Below are positions 6,841 through 15,272 of a stretch of 64,000 bases of DNA, piece after piece; position 1 is the stretch's first letter, and the number at the start of each line of letters is the position of its first letter. A model generated the notes under the pieces. The model made no database searches and was not told the DNA's origin. It worked only from the letters and a program-made list of their open reading frames with translations. The DNA comes from JAFGUB01 sp050305515 (lineage in GTDB: Bacteria > Campylobacterota > Campylobacteria > Campylobacterales > Sulfurimonadaceae), in contig JBNLFL010000013.1 of the NCBI GenBank assembly GCA_050305515.1, positions 1 to 64,000 of the forward strand. Direction: 5' to 3'. A program made the position numbers and the translations under genes.

Positions 6841-7431
6841 ATGAATCGCACCGAGTACAAAAAGCTGCTGATCAGACAGATCCATGTATCACCGCGCTAC
6901 CGTGAGTTCTATTCAAAAGATGATGACGCCTACCGCGAACTTCTCCATCAACATTTCGCTCAGCGCAGCTCCAAAAATCTCAATATCGATCAGCTGGTCA
7001 TGCTGCGCGACTACATGAACCTCCAAAGCGCCACGCTCCCAGTGCAAAAGCCGAAGCCGTCATTTGCCACGCCGTCGCAACTCACCACGCTGCGGGGCAT
7101 GTGGGCGCGCTACGCCGATGATGAGAGCGATGCGGCGCTGCTGAAGTTTGCCGTGCGTATCATCAAAAAACAGTGCCTGCATCTGAAAAATCTCACACTG
7201 AGCGAGGCGCAGAAGCTCATTTCCGTACTGGACAAAATGCAAAACCAAGGGGGGGAACAATGGATGAAAAGATCACCAACTTCGATATGTTCGAGCAGTT
7301 CTATGAAGACTGCCGGGAGCTTCCGATTCAGGAGGTGGTCAAGAAGTACAGCTCATGGAGTGTGTATGTTCCCAGCTACAAAGGGACATACAGAAATGAG
7401 AAGATACTCCGAGACTATGCAGACGGCATGA
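6841..7431 (+). CDS. GemA-like regulatory protein (DUF1018) with abnormal tail
   Basis: ATG 6841 follows AAAGGAGACAAAACCA. The core (PSQLTTLRGMWARYA, RIIKKQCLHLKNLTLSEAQK, LISVLDKM) fits the phage Mu gp16/GemA family, which modulates host gene expression and DNA topology. The family core ends near residue 135. The frame then runs through a G7 tract (7249-7255) into about 57 extra residues that are only the shadow of the next gene. With six Gs the frame would end at TGA 7264-7266, overlapping the Mor start. The true protein is probably about 140 residues. Confidence 0.75.
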   Translation: MNRTEYKKLLIRQIHVSPRYREFYSKDDDAYRELLHQHFAQRSSKNLNIDQLVMLRDYMNLQSATLPVQKPKPSFATPSQLTTLRGMWARYADDESDAALLKFAVRIIKKQCLHLKNLTLSEAQKLISVLDKMQNQGGEQWMKRSPTSICSSSSMKTAGSFRFRRWSRSTAHGVCMFPATKGHTEMRRYSETMQTA

Positions 7432-7523
7432 ACATACCAGACATTGCCAGAAAGTATGAGCTTTCACCAAAGCAGATCTATGAGATCACGTATGACCTCA
7501 GAAATCCAAAGCTTGAGCTTTGA
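7260..7523 (+). CDS. mor: Mor-type transcription activator
   Basis: An 87-residue protein starting at ATG 7260 (GGGGGGG just upstream). The C-terminal half has the Mor/C family signature: PSYKGTYRNEKILRDYADG, then NIPDIARKYELSPKQIYEI, a helix-turn-helix that dimerises and activates phage middle or late promoters. The N-terminal half is a short helical dimerisation part. It overlaps the run-through frame of gemA. It probably controls the divergent head and tail promoters near 16.6 kb (inferred). Confidence 0.8.
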   Translation: MDEKITNFDMFEQFYEDCRELPIQEVVKKYSSWSVYVPSYKGTYRNEKILRDYADGMNIPDIARKYELSPKQIYEITYDLRNPKLEL

Positions 7524-7546
7524 TATGATAGTGAAAAGGAAAAAAT

Positions 7547-7861
7547 ATGCATATTGAGATGACTAGAAAACGTGTAGATAGCATTCAAGCTAATGTCGCA
7601 AGATATGAGCTTACTATCCCATTCGTATATCAAACACAACACACTTTTGCAGAGCTAGAAGGAAGTATCAACTACGAAAAGTATGATATGGATATGGCGC
7701 TAAGAGCTTTCTCGCATGCTACAGGGCACAAAAAAGCTCTCAACTTGCTGCATGACATATACAATGAGCTTCGCTATGTCATTCCGCAACATCATCAAAA
7801 TCTGCTGGATGATTTTGAGAGAGCTCTCGAACATGTTTCAATGAAGACACCAGATACATAA
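7547..7861 (+). CDS. Hypothetical phage protein, 104 aa
   Basis: ATG 7547 has GAAAAGGAAA upstream. Base and codon use are more AT-rich than in the neighbours. It is helical, with no clear motif (NYEKYDMDMALRAFSHATGH, NLLHDIYNELRYVIPQHH). It is the last plus-strand gene before the minus-strand head module and converges on it with three bases between stops. It could be a late-acquired cargo gene; function unknown. Confidence 0.55.
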   Translation: MHIEMTRKRVDSIQANVARYELTIPFVYQTQHTFAELEGSINYEKYDMDMALRAFSHATGHKKALNLLHDIYNELRYVIPQHHQNLLDDFERALEHVSMKTPDT

Positions 7862-7864
7862 CCT

Positions 7865-8335
7865 TCAAGCACTCCCGATCAGCGCATCCAGCCCATCGCT
7901 GATCGCCGCCACAATCTCCTCTTTCATCCCCTCCAAAACATTCCCATTCGAGTCTATCGGAAAGAACGGTCGCGCCGGAAGCGTGCCTTTTTTGTTGCCG
8001 AACTGATGCACCATCGGGTAGTAGTAGCCACCTGCCGTTGCGCTGATGCCAACTGTGGCGCCGGTCGGTGTGGCAATGGAGTAGCGCGAATCCTGCAGGT
8101 TCCCCTCTTCATAGAGCTTCTTGCTTGAGCCTTTGCGCTTGATAGTCTGCGGCTTGAGCGGTACCCACGGTGTGCCCTCGTAGCTGCGCTCGCTCTCGAA
8201 CGCGTACTCCACTGCCTCCACCACCACATTGGCCGCCTTGGCATAGAGCGCTTTTGAGTCTTCGAGCTTTCGATCCAGCTGCTGCAAAAACTGCACCACT
8301 TCGTCAAGTCCCTCTACCTTCACAGTCTCTTGCAT
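7865..8335 (-). CDS. Mu gpG-like virion morphogenesis protein
   Basis: A 156-residue protein of the phage virion morphogenesis (tail completion S-like) family: N-terminal helix DEVVQFLQQLDRKLEDS, then WVPLKPQTIKRKGSSKK, LQDSRYSIATPTGATVGIS and YYPMVHQFGNKKGTLPARPF, the conserved HQFG...PARPF end. It helps complete or join heads and tails. The minus-strand start has TAAGGAGGTTACG ahead of ATG 8335. It is the last gene of the minus-strand head operon. Confidence 0.85.
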   Translation of the reverse strand: MQETVKVEGLDEVVQFLQQLDRKLEDSKALYAKAANVVVEAVEYAFESERSYEGTPWVPLKPQTIKRKGSSKKLYEEGNLQDSRYSIATPTGATVGISATAGGYYYPMVHQFGNKKGTLPARPFFPIDSNGNVLEGMKEEIVAAISDGLDALIGSA

Positions 8336-8479
8336 CGTAACCTCCTTAAAACACTGTTTAAAACCTGTTTAAAAACCTAAAACGACTTTTGCGCGGCTCA
8401 TCACTCACATGAGCGATAAAAACGCCTTCACGGCAAAATATACGCCGTTTTTCTTTTTTGTGCTACAATTCGGTTAAGA

Positions 8480-8555
8480 GGTGGCTGAGTAAGTCTCAGC
8501 GGTAGAGCGGACTGCGCAAGCACTCGGGCCCGGGTTCAATTCCCGGCCAGCCGCC
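8480..8555 (+). tRNA. tRNA-like gene, irregular anticodon arm
   Basis: A 76-base stretch whose ends pair (GGTGGCT with AGCCGCC, extended by neighbours). It has a D-arm of canonical form (CTCAGCGGTAGAG) and a perfect T-arm (CCGGG-TTCAATT-CCCGG). The anticodon arm pairs badly: GACTGC and GCACTC with a GCAA loop and one mismatch. There are also extra bases between acceptor and D-arm. A TACAAT -10 box lies at 8464-8469, about ten bases before the 5' end. The 3' end abuts the stop of the minus-strand F-like gene. It may be a decayed tRNA or a tRNA mimic; identity cannot be assigned. Confidence 0.4.
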
Positions 8556-9803
8556 TCAAAATATCTTCGTTTTTCCTTCCAAAGCTCTCTCAAGCGCATG
8601 ATCATCCTGGTAAATCTGACCGCTATATATTTTGTGGTATACACTTTTTTTGTCGCCCCTATCTATAGCAATGACTATTTTCCCCACCCCGCCGCCAACC
8701 TCATACAAAAGCAATAGCCACTCATCCGCGTACGCCGCAATAGGCTCGTGTACCATCTCCAGCAGCTTTTTGATTGATTCCACTTCAAAGGCTCTGTCTT
8801 TTTTTGTGGTTTCAGCCTTTGCCCGCAGATTCTGAATTGCTCCGCTGTCCGCAAAAATCAAATCGCTTTGCGGCGGATTTTTCTCAAGCCATGCACGCAG
8901 CGGCTCTATAAAGCTGAGATACCCAAGCCGCATCTTTTCATGACGTTTGTTCTCGGGGTCAAGCGCGCGATCCACAAAGCTGCCCCACTGTTGGACTGTC
9001 GGAAGATTCTGCTCCATGTCAGCACGGTAGTTCTCTCTCACAATCTCCTCATATGGGCATAGCACCGTGCGCTCTCTTGCGAACGCTTTCTTTTCATCCT
9101 TACATGTAAGTGCCTGCACCTTCTGGAAATACTGCTGCTCTGCTGTGTAGTTCCCATCTTCGCACGGGCTGTGATCCCACCCTTCATCAAAGATATCAGC
9201 TGGAGCCTCTTCACTGATCTTCCAGCCGCGCTTCTTGATCTGCGCTTCGCTCAGCGCAGTGACACTGCACTTGCAGCCGTATCCATTGGGCGCTCGGTTC
9301 TTTTGCCACCATGGATGATCGCGTGGAAGAATCACGCCATGGCGGGCGCTGTGTTCTTCTCTTGTTGTTGGAAGCAGCTTTGACACATAGCGCCAGTAGG
9401 TGCTCGATGGTAGCAGCATCTGCTCTCTGCATTTCGCAATCTCTCTGCTCATGCGCATGTTTGTTTCAAAGATAGTTCGGAGTCTCCGGCTTCCGATATT
9501 GATGGTTTTCACCTCGCCCGTCTCCGGGTTCACAATATCCTGCTCGCCCCACCACCCTTTTTTCTGAAGCGTTGGGATGATATTCTTTTTCCACTCCTTG
9601 AATCCTGCGCCGCTTTGTTGCGCCTGCACGAGGCTTTCGTGTACATCTTGAAGTAGATCCATCTTCATCATCTTGGCGACGGTGAAAGCGCGGCGGTGGG
9701 CTTCATAGCTCACTTCGTCATAGAAGAAGCTGAGCTGATACCCCTTGTCCTTGAGTATGGAGATATTTTCTTCGGGGGTCTCACCCCACGCGATAGAGAT
9801 CAT
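8556..9803 (-). CDS. Mu F-like head morphogenesis protein with C-terminal nuclease-like domain
   Basis: A 415-residue protein. The N-terminal two thirds is the SPP1 gp7 / Mu F minor head domain: TNMRMSREIAKCREQ, EHSARHGVILPRDHPWW and PNGYGCKCSVTAL. The last 100 residues (IFADSGAIQNLRAKAE to the end) form a separate alpha/beta unit resembling the barnase/EndoU/RelE-like (PBECR) domains often fused to phage head proteins. The gp7 part is needed for head assembly or DNA ejection; the nuclease role is inferred. It contains one TTACATGTAA (9110). It follows the portal gene by 3 bases. Confidence 0.8.
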   Translation of the reverse strand: MISIAWGETPEENISILKDKGYQLSFFYDEVSYEAHRRAFTVAKMMKMDLLQDVHESLVQAQQSGAGFKEWKKNIIPTLQKKGWWGEQDIVNPETGEVKTINIGSRRLRTIFETNMRMSREIAKCREQMLLPSSTYWRYVSKLLPTTREEHSARHGVILPRDHPWWQKNRAPNGYGCKCSVTALSEAQIKKRGWKISEEAPADIFDEGWDHSPCEDGNYTAEQQYFQKVQALTCKDEKKAFARERTVLCPYEEIVRENYRADMEQNLPTVQQWGSFVDRALDPENKRHEKMRLGYLSFIEPLRAWLEKNPPQSDLIFADSGAIQNLRAKAETTKKDRAFEVESIKKLLEMVHEPIAAYADEWLLLLYEVGGGVGKIVIAIDRGDKKSVYHKIYSGQIYQDDHALERALEGKTKIF

Positions 9804-9806
9804 GCT

Positions 9807-11207
9807 CTATCCCTCCGGGTTTTCATCTTCGACTTCGGCAACACCGAGAATGTCGGCATTCATCATCGCGTTTGCCATCATGCTTTCAAGCTGCTCGAAC
9901 TCTATTCCCGGATATGCTTCCTCGATGGCCTTGAAAGCGTCTTCGAAACTCTCCGCATTCTCGATGATCTTGAGCATCTGCTTTTGCAGCGATAGTACAA
10001 TCGGATTGGCATCAATGCTGCCAAGTCCTGCAGATATAGCGTCTTGAGGCTTGGTCGCGGAGAAGTGCAGCAGGCCTCCGAGTTTTTTTGCTGTGACCTG
10101 TTGCTCTTTTTGTGGCATTGGTTGCACCTTGACGCCATAGGTGGCTTCAATATGCTCCTGCGTTGGCTGCCACCCCATGAGCGAGATGCGCCAGTCCCGT
10201 AACGATAGTTCGATATTGGGGTTTTGTTCGTCGGTGAGCTTAATATCGATCTTCTGAGAAATAGCGTTGATCTGCTTGAAATCATCCACAACTTGCCAGA
10301 TAGCCTCCATGACAATATGCTCATCCATCATGGCGATATCGCCGCGTACGCCATCGTGTACCTGCGCTGCCGCAAGAGATCCGCTTTGTACCTCGCTGGT
10401 CAGGTTCCCTCCTAAAATCGTCTTGGCGATCTGTGCATCACAATAGCTCACCAGTTTGTCGAAGTCGCCCACTTTTGAGCTGACGATAGTCTCTACCGTG
10501 TCATCCTCATCTACTACCGCAGCGTCACCGCTGAGCATGTTGAAAAGCTCCTCGGCCATCTCGTCCCGGTCACCGGCAGTTTTTCCCACAACCCAAGGTA
10601 CACCGTACTTCTCAAGAAACTTGTGCCAAAAATCGAGACTTGCGCCTTTGAGCCGCACCGGCCAGTAGAGCGCTTCATAGAGTGAGCGTCCCATTGGCCT
10701 GTCATGCTTGGGATTGTGCAGCGTGTAGATCGCTTTGTGTGGATCGATAGCGCTTCCGGTTCCAGATCCCATTGGATCGTATTTGAGAGTATGATCTTTG
10801 ACAATGAAGTTTCTATAGTCTCTCTCGATCAGAGACGGTATCAGCAGGCCAGTAGCTTCATGTGTTTTCCAGTTCTGCTCAAATACACTGAGCCCCTGTA
10901 TGGGTGTATCGAGAGCCTGAGAAAGGAATACCCGGTGAAATGTTGCCTCCAGTGCTTCGACAACCTTGGCATCATCGCAGGTGATGACCAGCTCTTTTTT
11001 AAGCGTCGCCGCCTTTCGACTGCCGAGGCTGGAGATGACCTGATCGTCACGGTCGATGCGCTTGCACTGTTCGACACTGAGCCAGCCGCGCTGCACCGGA
11101 AGTGATGAAAAAAGGCCCACCAGCAGATCGCTCATGGGTGCGGCACTTTGAGTGCGCTTTGGCGCTTTGTTCGCAAAGATGCTGAGTTTTGGCAGTTTGA
11201 ATTTCAT
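9807..11207 (-). CDS. Mu gp29-like portal protein (DUF935)
   Basis: A 466-residue protein of the DUF935 portal family: an early RDDQVISSLGSRKAATLK, the QGLSVFEQNWK and IERDYRNFIVKD segments, then GASLDFWHKFLEKYGVPWVV. The central helical stem and C-terminal crown are of normal length. It forms the head vertex ring for DNA entry and tail attachment. Its ATG overlaps the terminase stop by 4 bases, so it is translationally coupled in the head operon. Confidence 0.85.
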   Translation of the reverse strand: MKFKLPKLSIFANKAPKRTQSAAPMSDLLVGLFSSLPVQRGWLSVEQCKRIDRDDQVISSLGSRKAATLKKELVITCDDAKVVEALEATFHRVFLSQALDTPIQGLSVFEQNWKTHEATGLLIPSLIERDYRNFIVKDHTLKYDPMGSGTGSAIDPHKAIYTLHNPKHDRPMGRSLYEALYWPVRLKGASLDFWHKFLEKYGVPWVVGKTAGDRDEMAEELFNMLSGDAAVVDEDDTVETIVSSKVGDFDKLVSYCDAQIAKTILGGNLTSEVQSGSLAAAQVHDGVRGDIAMMDEHIVMEAIWQVVDDFKQINAISQKIDIKLTDEQNPNIELSLRDWRISLMGWQPTQEHIEATYGVKVQPMPQKEQQVTAKKLGGLLHFSATKPQDAISAGLGSIDANPIVLSLQKQMLKIIENAESFEDAFKAIEEAYPGIEFEQLESMMANAMMNADILGVAEVEDENPEG

Positions 11208-12934
11208 GAGGGCAATCTCCCGTATATGTTTTTGGATCGGCGCGGCATCGGCTTTTTGGAGCGTTTTGAGCCGCCTTTTCGTTTTTTTCCCAGCTTAGTG
11301 AGGCGATAGCAGCCGGCGAGCCCGTCTGGTGCGTCGTCGTTTTTGCCCTCGGGGAACTCTTCGAGCTGGCCGATGAGGATATGCTGGCTTTCGTGTAGCT
11401 CTATCTCCCCCGTCTCTATCGGGATCTCGATTTCCCCGACGCGCTCCTCTTTGGACTCGGTCGAGTTCACCTCTTTGAGCGGCATGTGTATTTGTGCATC
11501 AAACGCAGCATCCCTGATGAAAGGCACGAGATGCCCCTGCCCGCCGTTCGTTTCGTAGCCGAAGACCTTGCAGCGGTACTCCTTTTGCAGCTCAATCATC
11601 TTCTCGATGATCTGCTTTGATGGTAGGCGCTGGTTGATAGACTCAGCTACCCAAGATTTTCTCCTCTCACGGCTCACGGCGAGAATGGTGAAGTTCGCGT
11701 AGTCGCTCTTTTTTTTGCCCAGAGAGGGGTCGCAATACCCAAAGTATTCCAGCCGTTCGTTTGGGATCTCATCGTAAAAGTGCATGGTGTCACGCTTGAA
11801 CTTCGCGTCTTCGCTGCCGGGGTTGTTTTGCTGCTCCTTGTCAAACGACCGCTTCGAGCGGGCACGCTTTCGCATCAGCGTCTCCAGCGATACGGCCTCT
11901 CTCCAGAGTACCTTCGCGCCCGCGTCCATATCCGGCTGTGAGGCCAGATAGAACTCATGCGCTGCCGCTTCGCCGTGATGCATGTAGATGCGAGTGTACT
12001 CCTCCCAGAGATCCATCCGATCAGGAAAACGCACGATCGCGCGAAATATCGCCGGGTTCCAAAACGCTAACTTGAGCTTTCGCGCCAGCACGGAGTCGCG
12101 GTGCAACAGCGTACCGATGTAGAGGATGTCCATTGTATCGTTCACGGCACCGAGGTTGTCAATGGCGTCATCGAGCCACTGCTCCAGCTTGTCCCGCTGG
12201 TCCTGGCTTCTGACGTTTTCATCGTTCTCGAGATCGTCGATGATGGCGAGATCGGGACGCCATACACCGTGCTTGACACCGCGCACCCGCTTTCCTGAGC
12301 CGTACCCCTTCACCCTGATACCGTTACATGTAACGATGTCGCCGACCCTCCAGATGCGACCCATGCCTGTAGCAGCGGGGAAGTCCATGCGCAGGTTCTC
12401 GTTCTCTTCCAGCTCTGCCTTGATGCTTTCGATCAGCGTTTCGGTCAGCTCTATCGCGTCTGAAAACAGCGTGATGAAATGCTTCAGCCGGTTCACGATA
12501 CACCAGATGATGAAGACGACCGATACATCGGTGGATTTTCCGTGCCCGCGAGGTGCGGCGAGTGCAAACTTCTCTCCTGCCATAGCGGTAGAGGCAGCCA
12601 GTGATGTTTTTCCGGAGATCCGCTGGTAGATGGTTTCCAACTCAGCCTGCAGCAGCGATTTTCCAGGAAGGTAGTAGTAGTGCGAAAAGTAGGTCGTGCG
12701 GAAAAAATGGAAGTCTGCGCGCTGCATTTTCACCCGCGCATCGCGCCCTTTTGGGTCGAGTGTAGCATTGGAGGCAATTGTGAGCTTCAGCTCTGCGCGG
12801 TAGCCTTCCAGCCATTTGATGAACTCTCGGCGTGTCAGGCGCTCGGCTGTCTTTCTATCATGGCCTTCGCCCAAAAGCTGCTCTTTGGTATCGCTCAGCA
12901 GACCCCGAAGCTCATTGCTGTCAAATATCGACAT
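11204..12934 (-). CDS. Terminase large subunit
   Basis: A 576-residue packaging motor. The ATPase has Walker A APRGHGKST (about 129-137) and Walker B LAIIDDLEND. The C-terminal RNase H-like nuclease half includes YFGYCDPSLGKKKSDYANF, with the first acidic residue, and later acidic residues near DAPDGLAG. The basic C-terminal tail (KKRKGGSKRSKKPMPRRSK) probably contacts the portal. It overlaps the portal gene and the DUF1804 gene, as expected for a packaging operon. One TTACATGTAA lies inside (12324). Confidence 0.85.
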   Translation of the reverse strand: MSIFDSNELRGLLSDTKEQLLGEGHDRKTAERLTRREFIKWLEGYRAELKLTIASNATLDPKGRDARVKMQRADFHFFRTTYFSHYYYLPGKSLLQAELETIYQRISGKTSLAASTAMAGEKFALAAPRGHGKSTDVSVVFIIWCIVNRLKHFITLFSDAIELTETLIESIKAELEENENLRMDFPAATGMGRIWRVGDIVTCNGIRVKGYGSGKRVRGVKHGVWRPDLAIIDDLENDENVRSQDQRDKLEQWLDDAIDNLGAVNDTMDILYIGTLLHRDSVLARKLKLAFWNPAIFRAIVRFPDRMDLWEEYTRIYMHHGEAAAHEFYLASQPDMDAGAKVLWREAVSLETLMRKRARSKRSFDKEQQNNPGSEDAKFKRDTMHFYDEIPNERLEYFGYCDPSLGKKKSDYANFTILAVSRERRKSWVAESINQRLPSKQIIEKMIELQKEYRCKVFGYETNGGQGHLVPFIRDAAFDAQIHMPLKEVNSTESKEERVGEIEIPIETGEIELHESQHILIGQLEEFPEGKNDDAPDGLAGCYRLTKLGKKRKGGSKRSKKPMPRRSKNIYGRLPS

Positions 12935-13418
12935 CGAGGTCGTCCTGCACGGTTTCTGTCAGCTCTATGTATTTGTCGAGGAATTCAGGGTGGTGCTCTT
13001 TGATTGCCACACCCAGCGTCTGGACAACATGCTTGATCACGCCGCGCTTGTAGGCTTCCGGGTCTTCATGACGCGCGATGCTCTTCATCTTCGAAAATGC
13101 GTCAGAGAGCTTGACGATCTTGTCAGTTTTCTCCCCTGCGGGCATCGCCTCATCTTCGCGAATATCCTTTAGGGTGTCGTACATGTACGCGATGAAGTCA
13201 CTGTAGAGATACTCGCGGCGCGGTCCTTCGCGCATCATGTGCTTTTCAGCTCGGCGCACGTTCCAGTCATTGCCAAGGCTGGTGTCTTTGCTCTGGTAGT
13301 TCTGGATCGTTCGGACATTGACATCGAGAATATCCGCGATCTCCTGCAGTGATTTTCCAGACACATAGAGTGCTCTCGCAATCTCTCTATTTTGGTCGGC
13401 TTTTGAAATTTTCTTCAT
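12921..13418 (-). CDS. DUF1804-type small terminase/packaging protein
   Basis: A 165-residue protein with an N-terminal helix-turn-helix (EIARALYVSGKSLQEIADIL) followed by the family signature GNDWNVRRAE. DUF1804 proteins sit next to the large terminase in Mu-like phages and take the small-subunit position, recognising DNA for packaging. It overlaps the terminase gene by 14 bases and the upstream gene by 4. Confidence 0.75.
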   Translation of the reverse strand: MKKISKADQNREIARALYVSGKSLQEIADILDVNVRTIQNYQSKDTSLGNDWNVRRAEKHMMREGPRREYLYSDFIAYMYDTLKDIREDEAMPAGEKTDKIVKLSDAFSKMKSIARHEDPEAYKRGVIKHVVQTLGVAIKEHHPEFLDKYIELTETVQDDLDVDI

Positions 13419-13825
13419 GGCATCCTCAGTCCGCTGGTGTCCGTCATGGGCGCTCTATGTCGATACGCCGATTTTTCGCTTTTGGGTGCAGGAGCCGCGC
13501 CGGTTGCGGTGGCCTCTGTAGGAAGCATCCCCTTGTTCATTTTCAGCAGGTAGCCTTCCCATGATTTTCGATCTTCTTTCATTTCGTCGCTGACAAGTCC
13601 GTTTTTCCGGCGCAGTTCGTATATGGTGAGGTCCACGCCGATCTTTTGCAGCAGCGGCGTCGGCGCATCAGGCAGCGCAAAAAAGCTCTCAATGAAAGCG
13701 AGGGCATCAGAAGCGGCGTCATCGATCACCGATTGGTTGATGGCACCATCGGCATTGATGTCGCTGAGTTGCATCAGCTCGATTTCACTGAGTTCTTTGA
13801 GGAGGTCACTGCTTGTGATGGTCAT
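13415..13825 (-). CDS. Mu gp36-like head protein (DUF1320)
   Basis: A 136-residue protein. The first 90 residues match DUF1320: SEIELMQLSDINADGAINQ, DDAASDALAFIESFFALPD, LLQKIGVDLTIYELRRKNG. It probably acts as a head-completion or connector protein. The tail after residue 105 is low-complexity (ATATGAAPAPKSEKS). It begins 30 bases after copy C of the 63-bp repeat on its upstream side, so the head operon is interrupted by that element. Confidence 0.75.
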   Translation of the reverse strand: MTITSSDLLKELSEIELMQLSDINADGAINQSVIDDAASDALAFIESFFALPDAPTPLLQKIGVDLTIYELRRKNGLVSDEMKEDRKSWEGYLLKMNKGMLPTEATATGAAPAPKSEKSAYRHRAPMTDTSGLRMP

Positions 13826-13854
13826 GTTCTAGCCTTTTTTTCAGAAATCTATTC

Positions 13855-13917
13855 CAACGCTGATACAGTTGCAACACTCGGAAAAACAGGGTTTCGAATG
13901 TTGCAGGACTGTTGCAG
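13855..13917 (+). repeat. 63-bp repeat, copy C
   Basis: A solo copy of the repeat that flanks the ATPase gene, with three changes clustered at 13891-13897 relative to copy B. It lies between the capsid gene and the DUF1320 gene in the minus-strand operon, about 7 kb from the other two. It could be the scar of an excision or a binding site used in several places. Confidence 0.85.
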
Positions 13918-13925
13918 AACGTGCT

Positions 13926-14909
13926 CTATGAGAGCACGGTAGCCTTCGCCATAGCTTTGACGCGAGGGATTGGGAAGGGCGTAGACATGAAGTTCAGTGA
14001 GTAGCCTTTCCCCATTGGATCGCGCACCGGGTTTACAAAAATAGGGAGCGCCGCAAGCTCCGCATTGAGGTTGTCAATGGCCATATACTTGAAAGCTCTG
14101 TCTGTCCCCATGTCAATAGCCTGAATCTCATTGTCACCAATCGCATTGACGTTTGTATTGGTTTGCGGGTTCCAATATCTGGCTTTGAGCATCTTGATCT
14201 TGTGCTTTCCGATCTGGATGTAGTCTTCGCCAACTTTTGCGGCAATGCGCGTATCGTTGGAAAGAGTGCTGATCAGGTTGACGAGGAAGTTCTCAACTGC
14301 GGCGCCACAGCGAAATTCAACTTGAATCCCAAACCCGTTGTCTTCGATGGTTTCTGTCATTTTATTGAGCGTATCGTTGACATCGCCGATGGTGGCACCT
14401 GTGGAATTCCACATCTTGGTGGGTGTGACTGCGGGGACGGTGCCGAACGAAATCGTGTATATATCGAACCCGCCATCAATTTTCATGGGATAGCTGATGG
14501 TGCCTGTGAGCGACTGGCATGAGAGCGCATCCGCTGTGGCGCGCAGGATACGGCGCCCATACTCAATTTTGTTTTGCACCCACACTTCGTGACCATCTGA
14601 TGAGAGCATCTTGAGGTCATTCAATTCTTTTGCGGAAACGTGATAGACCGTATCGATTGGTTGCGGCTCGATGAAGTTGATGCTGCCGCTTGCACCGCCA
14701 ATATTCACACTCTGTGACCCGCGACGAACGACAGGCACTGCTCTGGCGATTTCCGTGAGCTCCTGAAGGCTGATCTGTGCGAACGAGTGAAGTGAGCGCA
14801 TGTTTTCCGGATAGACATCATCCATCACCTTCGTTTTGACATCCGGCATGATTGCCAGGGCAGCAGCAATGCTTTGCTGAGAAAAAAGTTGTCCGAGAAG
14901 TTCGTCCAT
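13926..14909 (-). CDS. Major capsid protein, lambda gpE type
   Basis: A 327-residue protein of the HK97-fold phage capsid E family: PENMRSLHSFAQISLQELTE near the N-terminus, VVRRGSQSVNIGGASGSINF, KIEYGRRILRATADALS and the C-terminal PIFVNPVRDPMGKGYSLNF. It forms the head shell. Mu itself uses a gpT capsid, so this head module is a mosaic with lambda-like parts. It is preceded by the decoration-protein gene, as in lambda. Confidence 0.8.
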   Translation of the reverse strand: MDELLGQLFSQQSIAAALAIMPDVKTKVMDDVYPENMRSLHSFAQISLQELTEIARAVPVVRRGSQSVNIGGASGSINFIEPQPIDTVYHVSAKELNDLKMLSSDGHEVWVQNKIEYGRRILRATADALSCQSLTGTISYPMKIDGGFDIYTISFGTVPAVTPTKMWNSTGATIGDVNDTLNKMTETIEDNGFGIQVEFRCGAAVENFLVNLISTLSNDTRIAAKVGEDYIQIGKHKIKMLKARYWNPQTNTNVNAIGDNEIQAIDMGTDRAFKYMAIDNLNAELAALPIFVNPVRDPMGKGYSLNFMSTPFPIPRVKAMAKATVLS

Positions 14910-14918
14910 AGTGTGCTC

Positions 14919-15269
14919 CTAGAGTGCGTAGATATTGATCGCGCGCAGTGCGGCGATAGCGTCGGCATCTGCTGCAGATGCACCTTCGAGAAGGTTGTCG
15001 GCTACGACGGTACCGTGAACCAGAATGCTGCCTACTTTGGCCTCTCCGGTGGTATCGACGCGAGCGGTGAGCACCCCTGCAGCCACTTCGCTACCGTCTG
15101 ATGCGGTAGAGTCATAGGCCACGTAGGAACCGGATACTTTTGCGAGGATAGTTCCCGCCTCCAGCACATCCTGGTCTGCGGCGAGCGTTCCGCCGAAGAT
15201 CACCGGAGAATGAGTTTTGTCCACGATGGGGCGTTCCGTATATGAAAATGTTGCGAGCGTTGCGTCCAT
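14919..15269 (-). CDS. Head decoration protein, gpD-like
   Basis: A 116-residue small beta-rich protein. YTERPIVDKTHSPVIFGGTL, DVLEAGTILAKVSGSYVAYD and a repeated Gly/Val pattern match phage head decoration proteins that trimerise on the capsid surface. It sits immediately upstream of the capsid gene in the same operon and 3 bases after the protease gene. Confidence 0.75.
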   Translation of the reverse strand: MDATLATFSYTERPIVDKTHSPVIFGGTLAADQDVLEAGTILAKVSGSYVAYDSTASDGSEVAAGVLTARVDTTGEAKVGSILVHGTVVADNLLEGASAADADAIAALRAINIYAL

Positions 15270-15272
15270 GAC

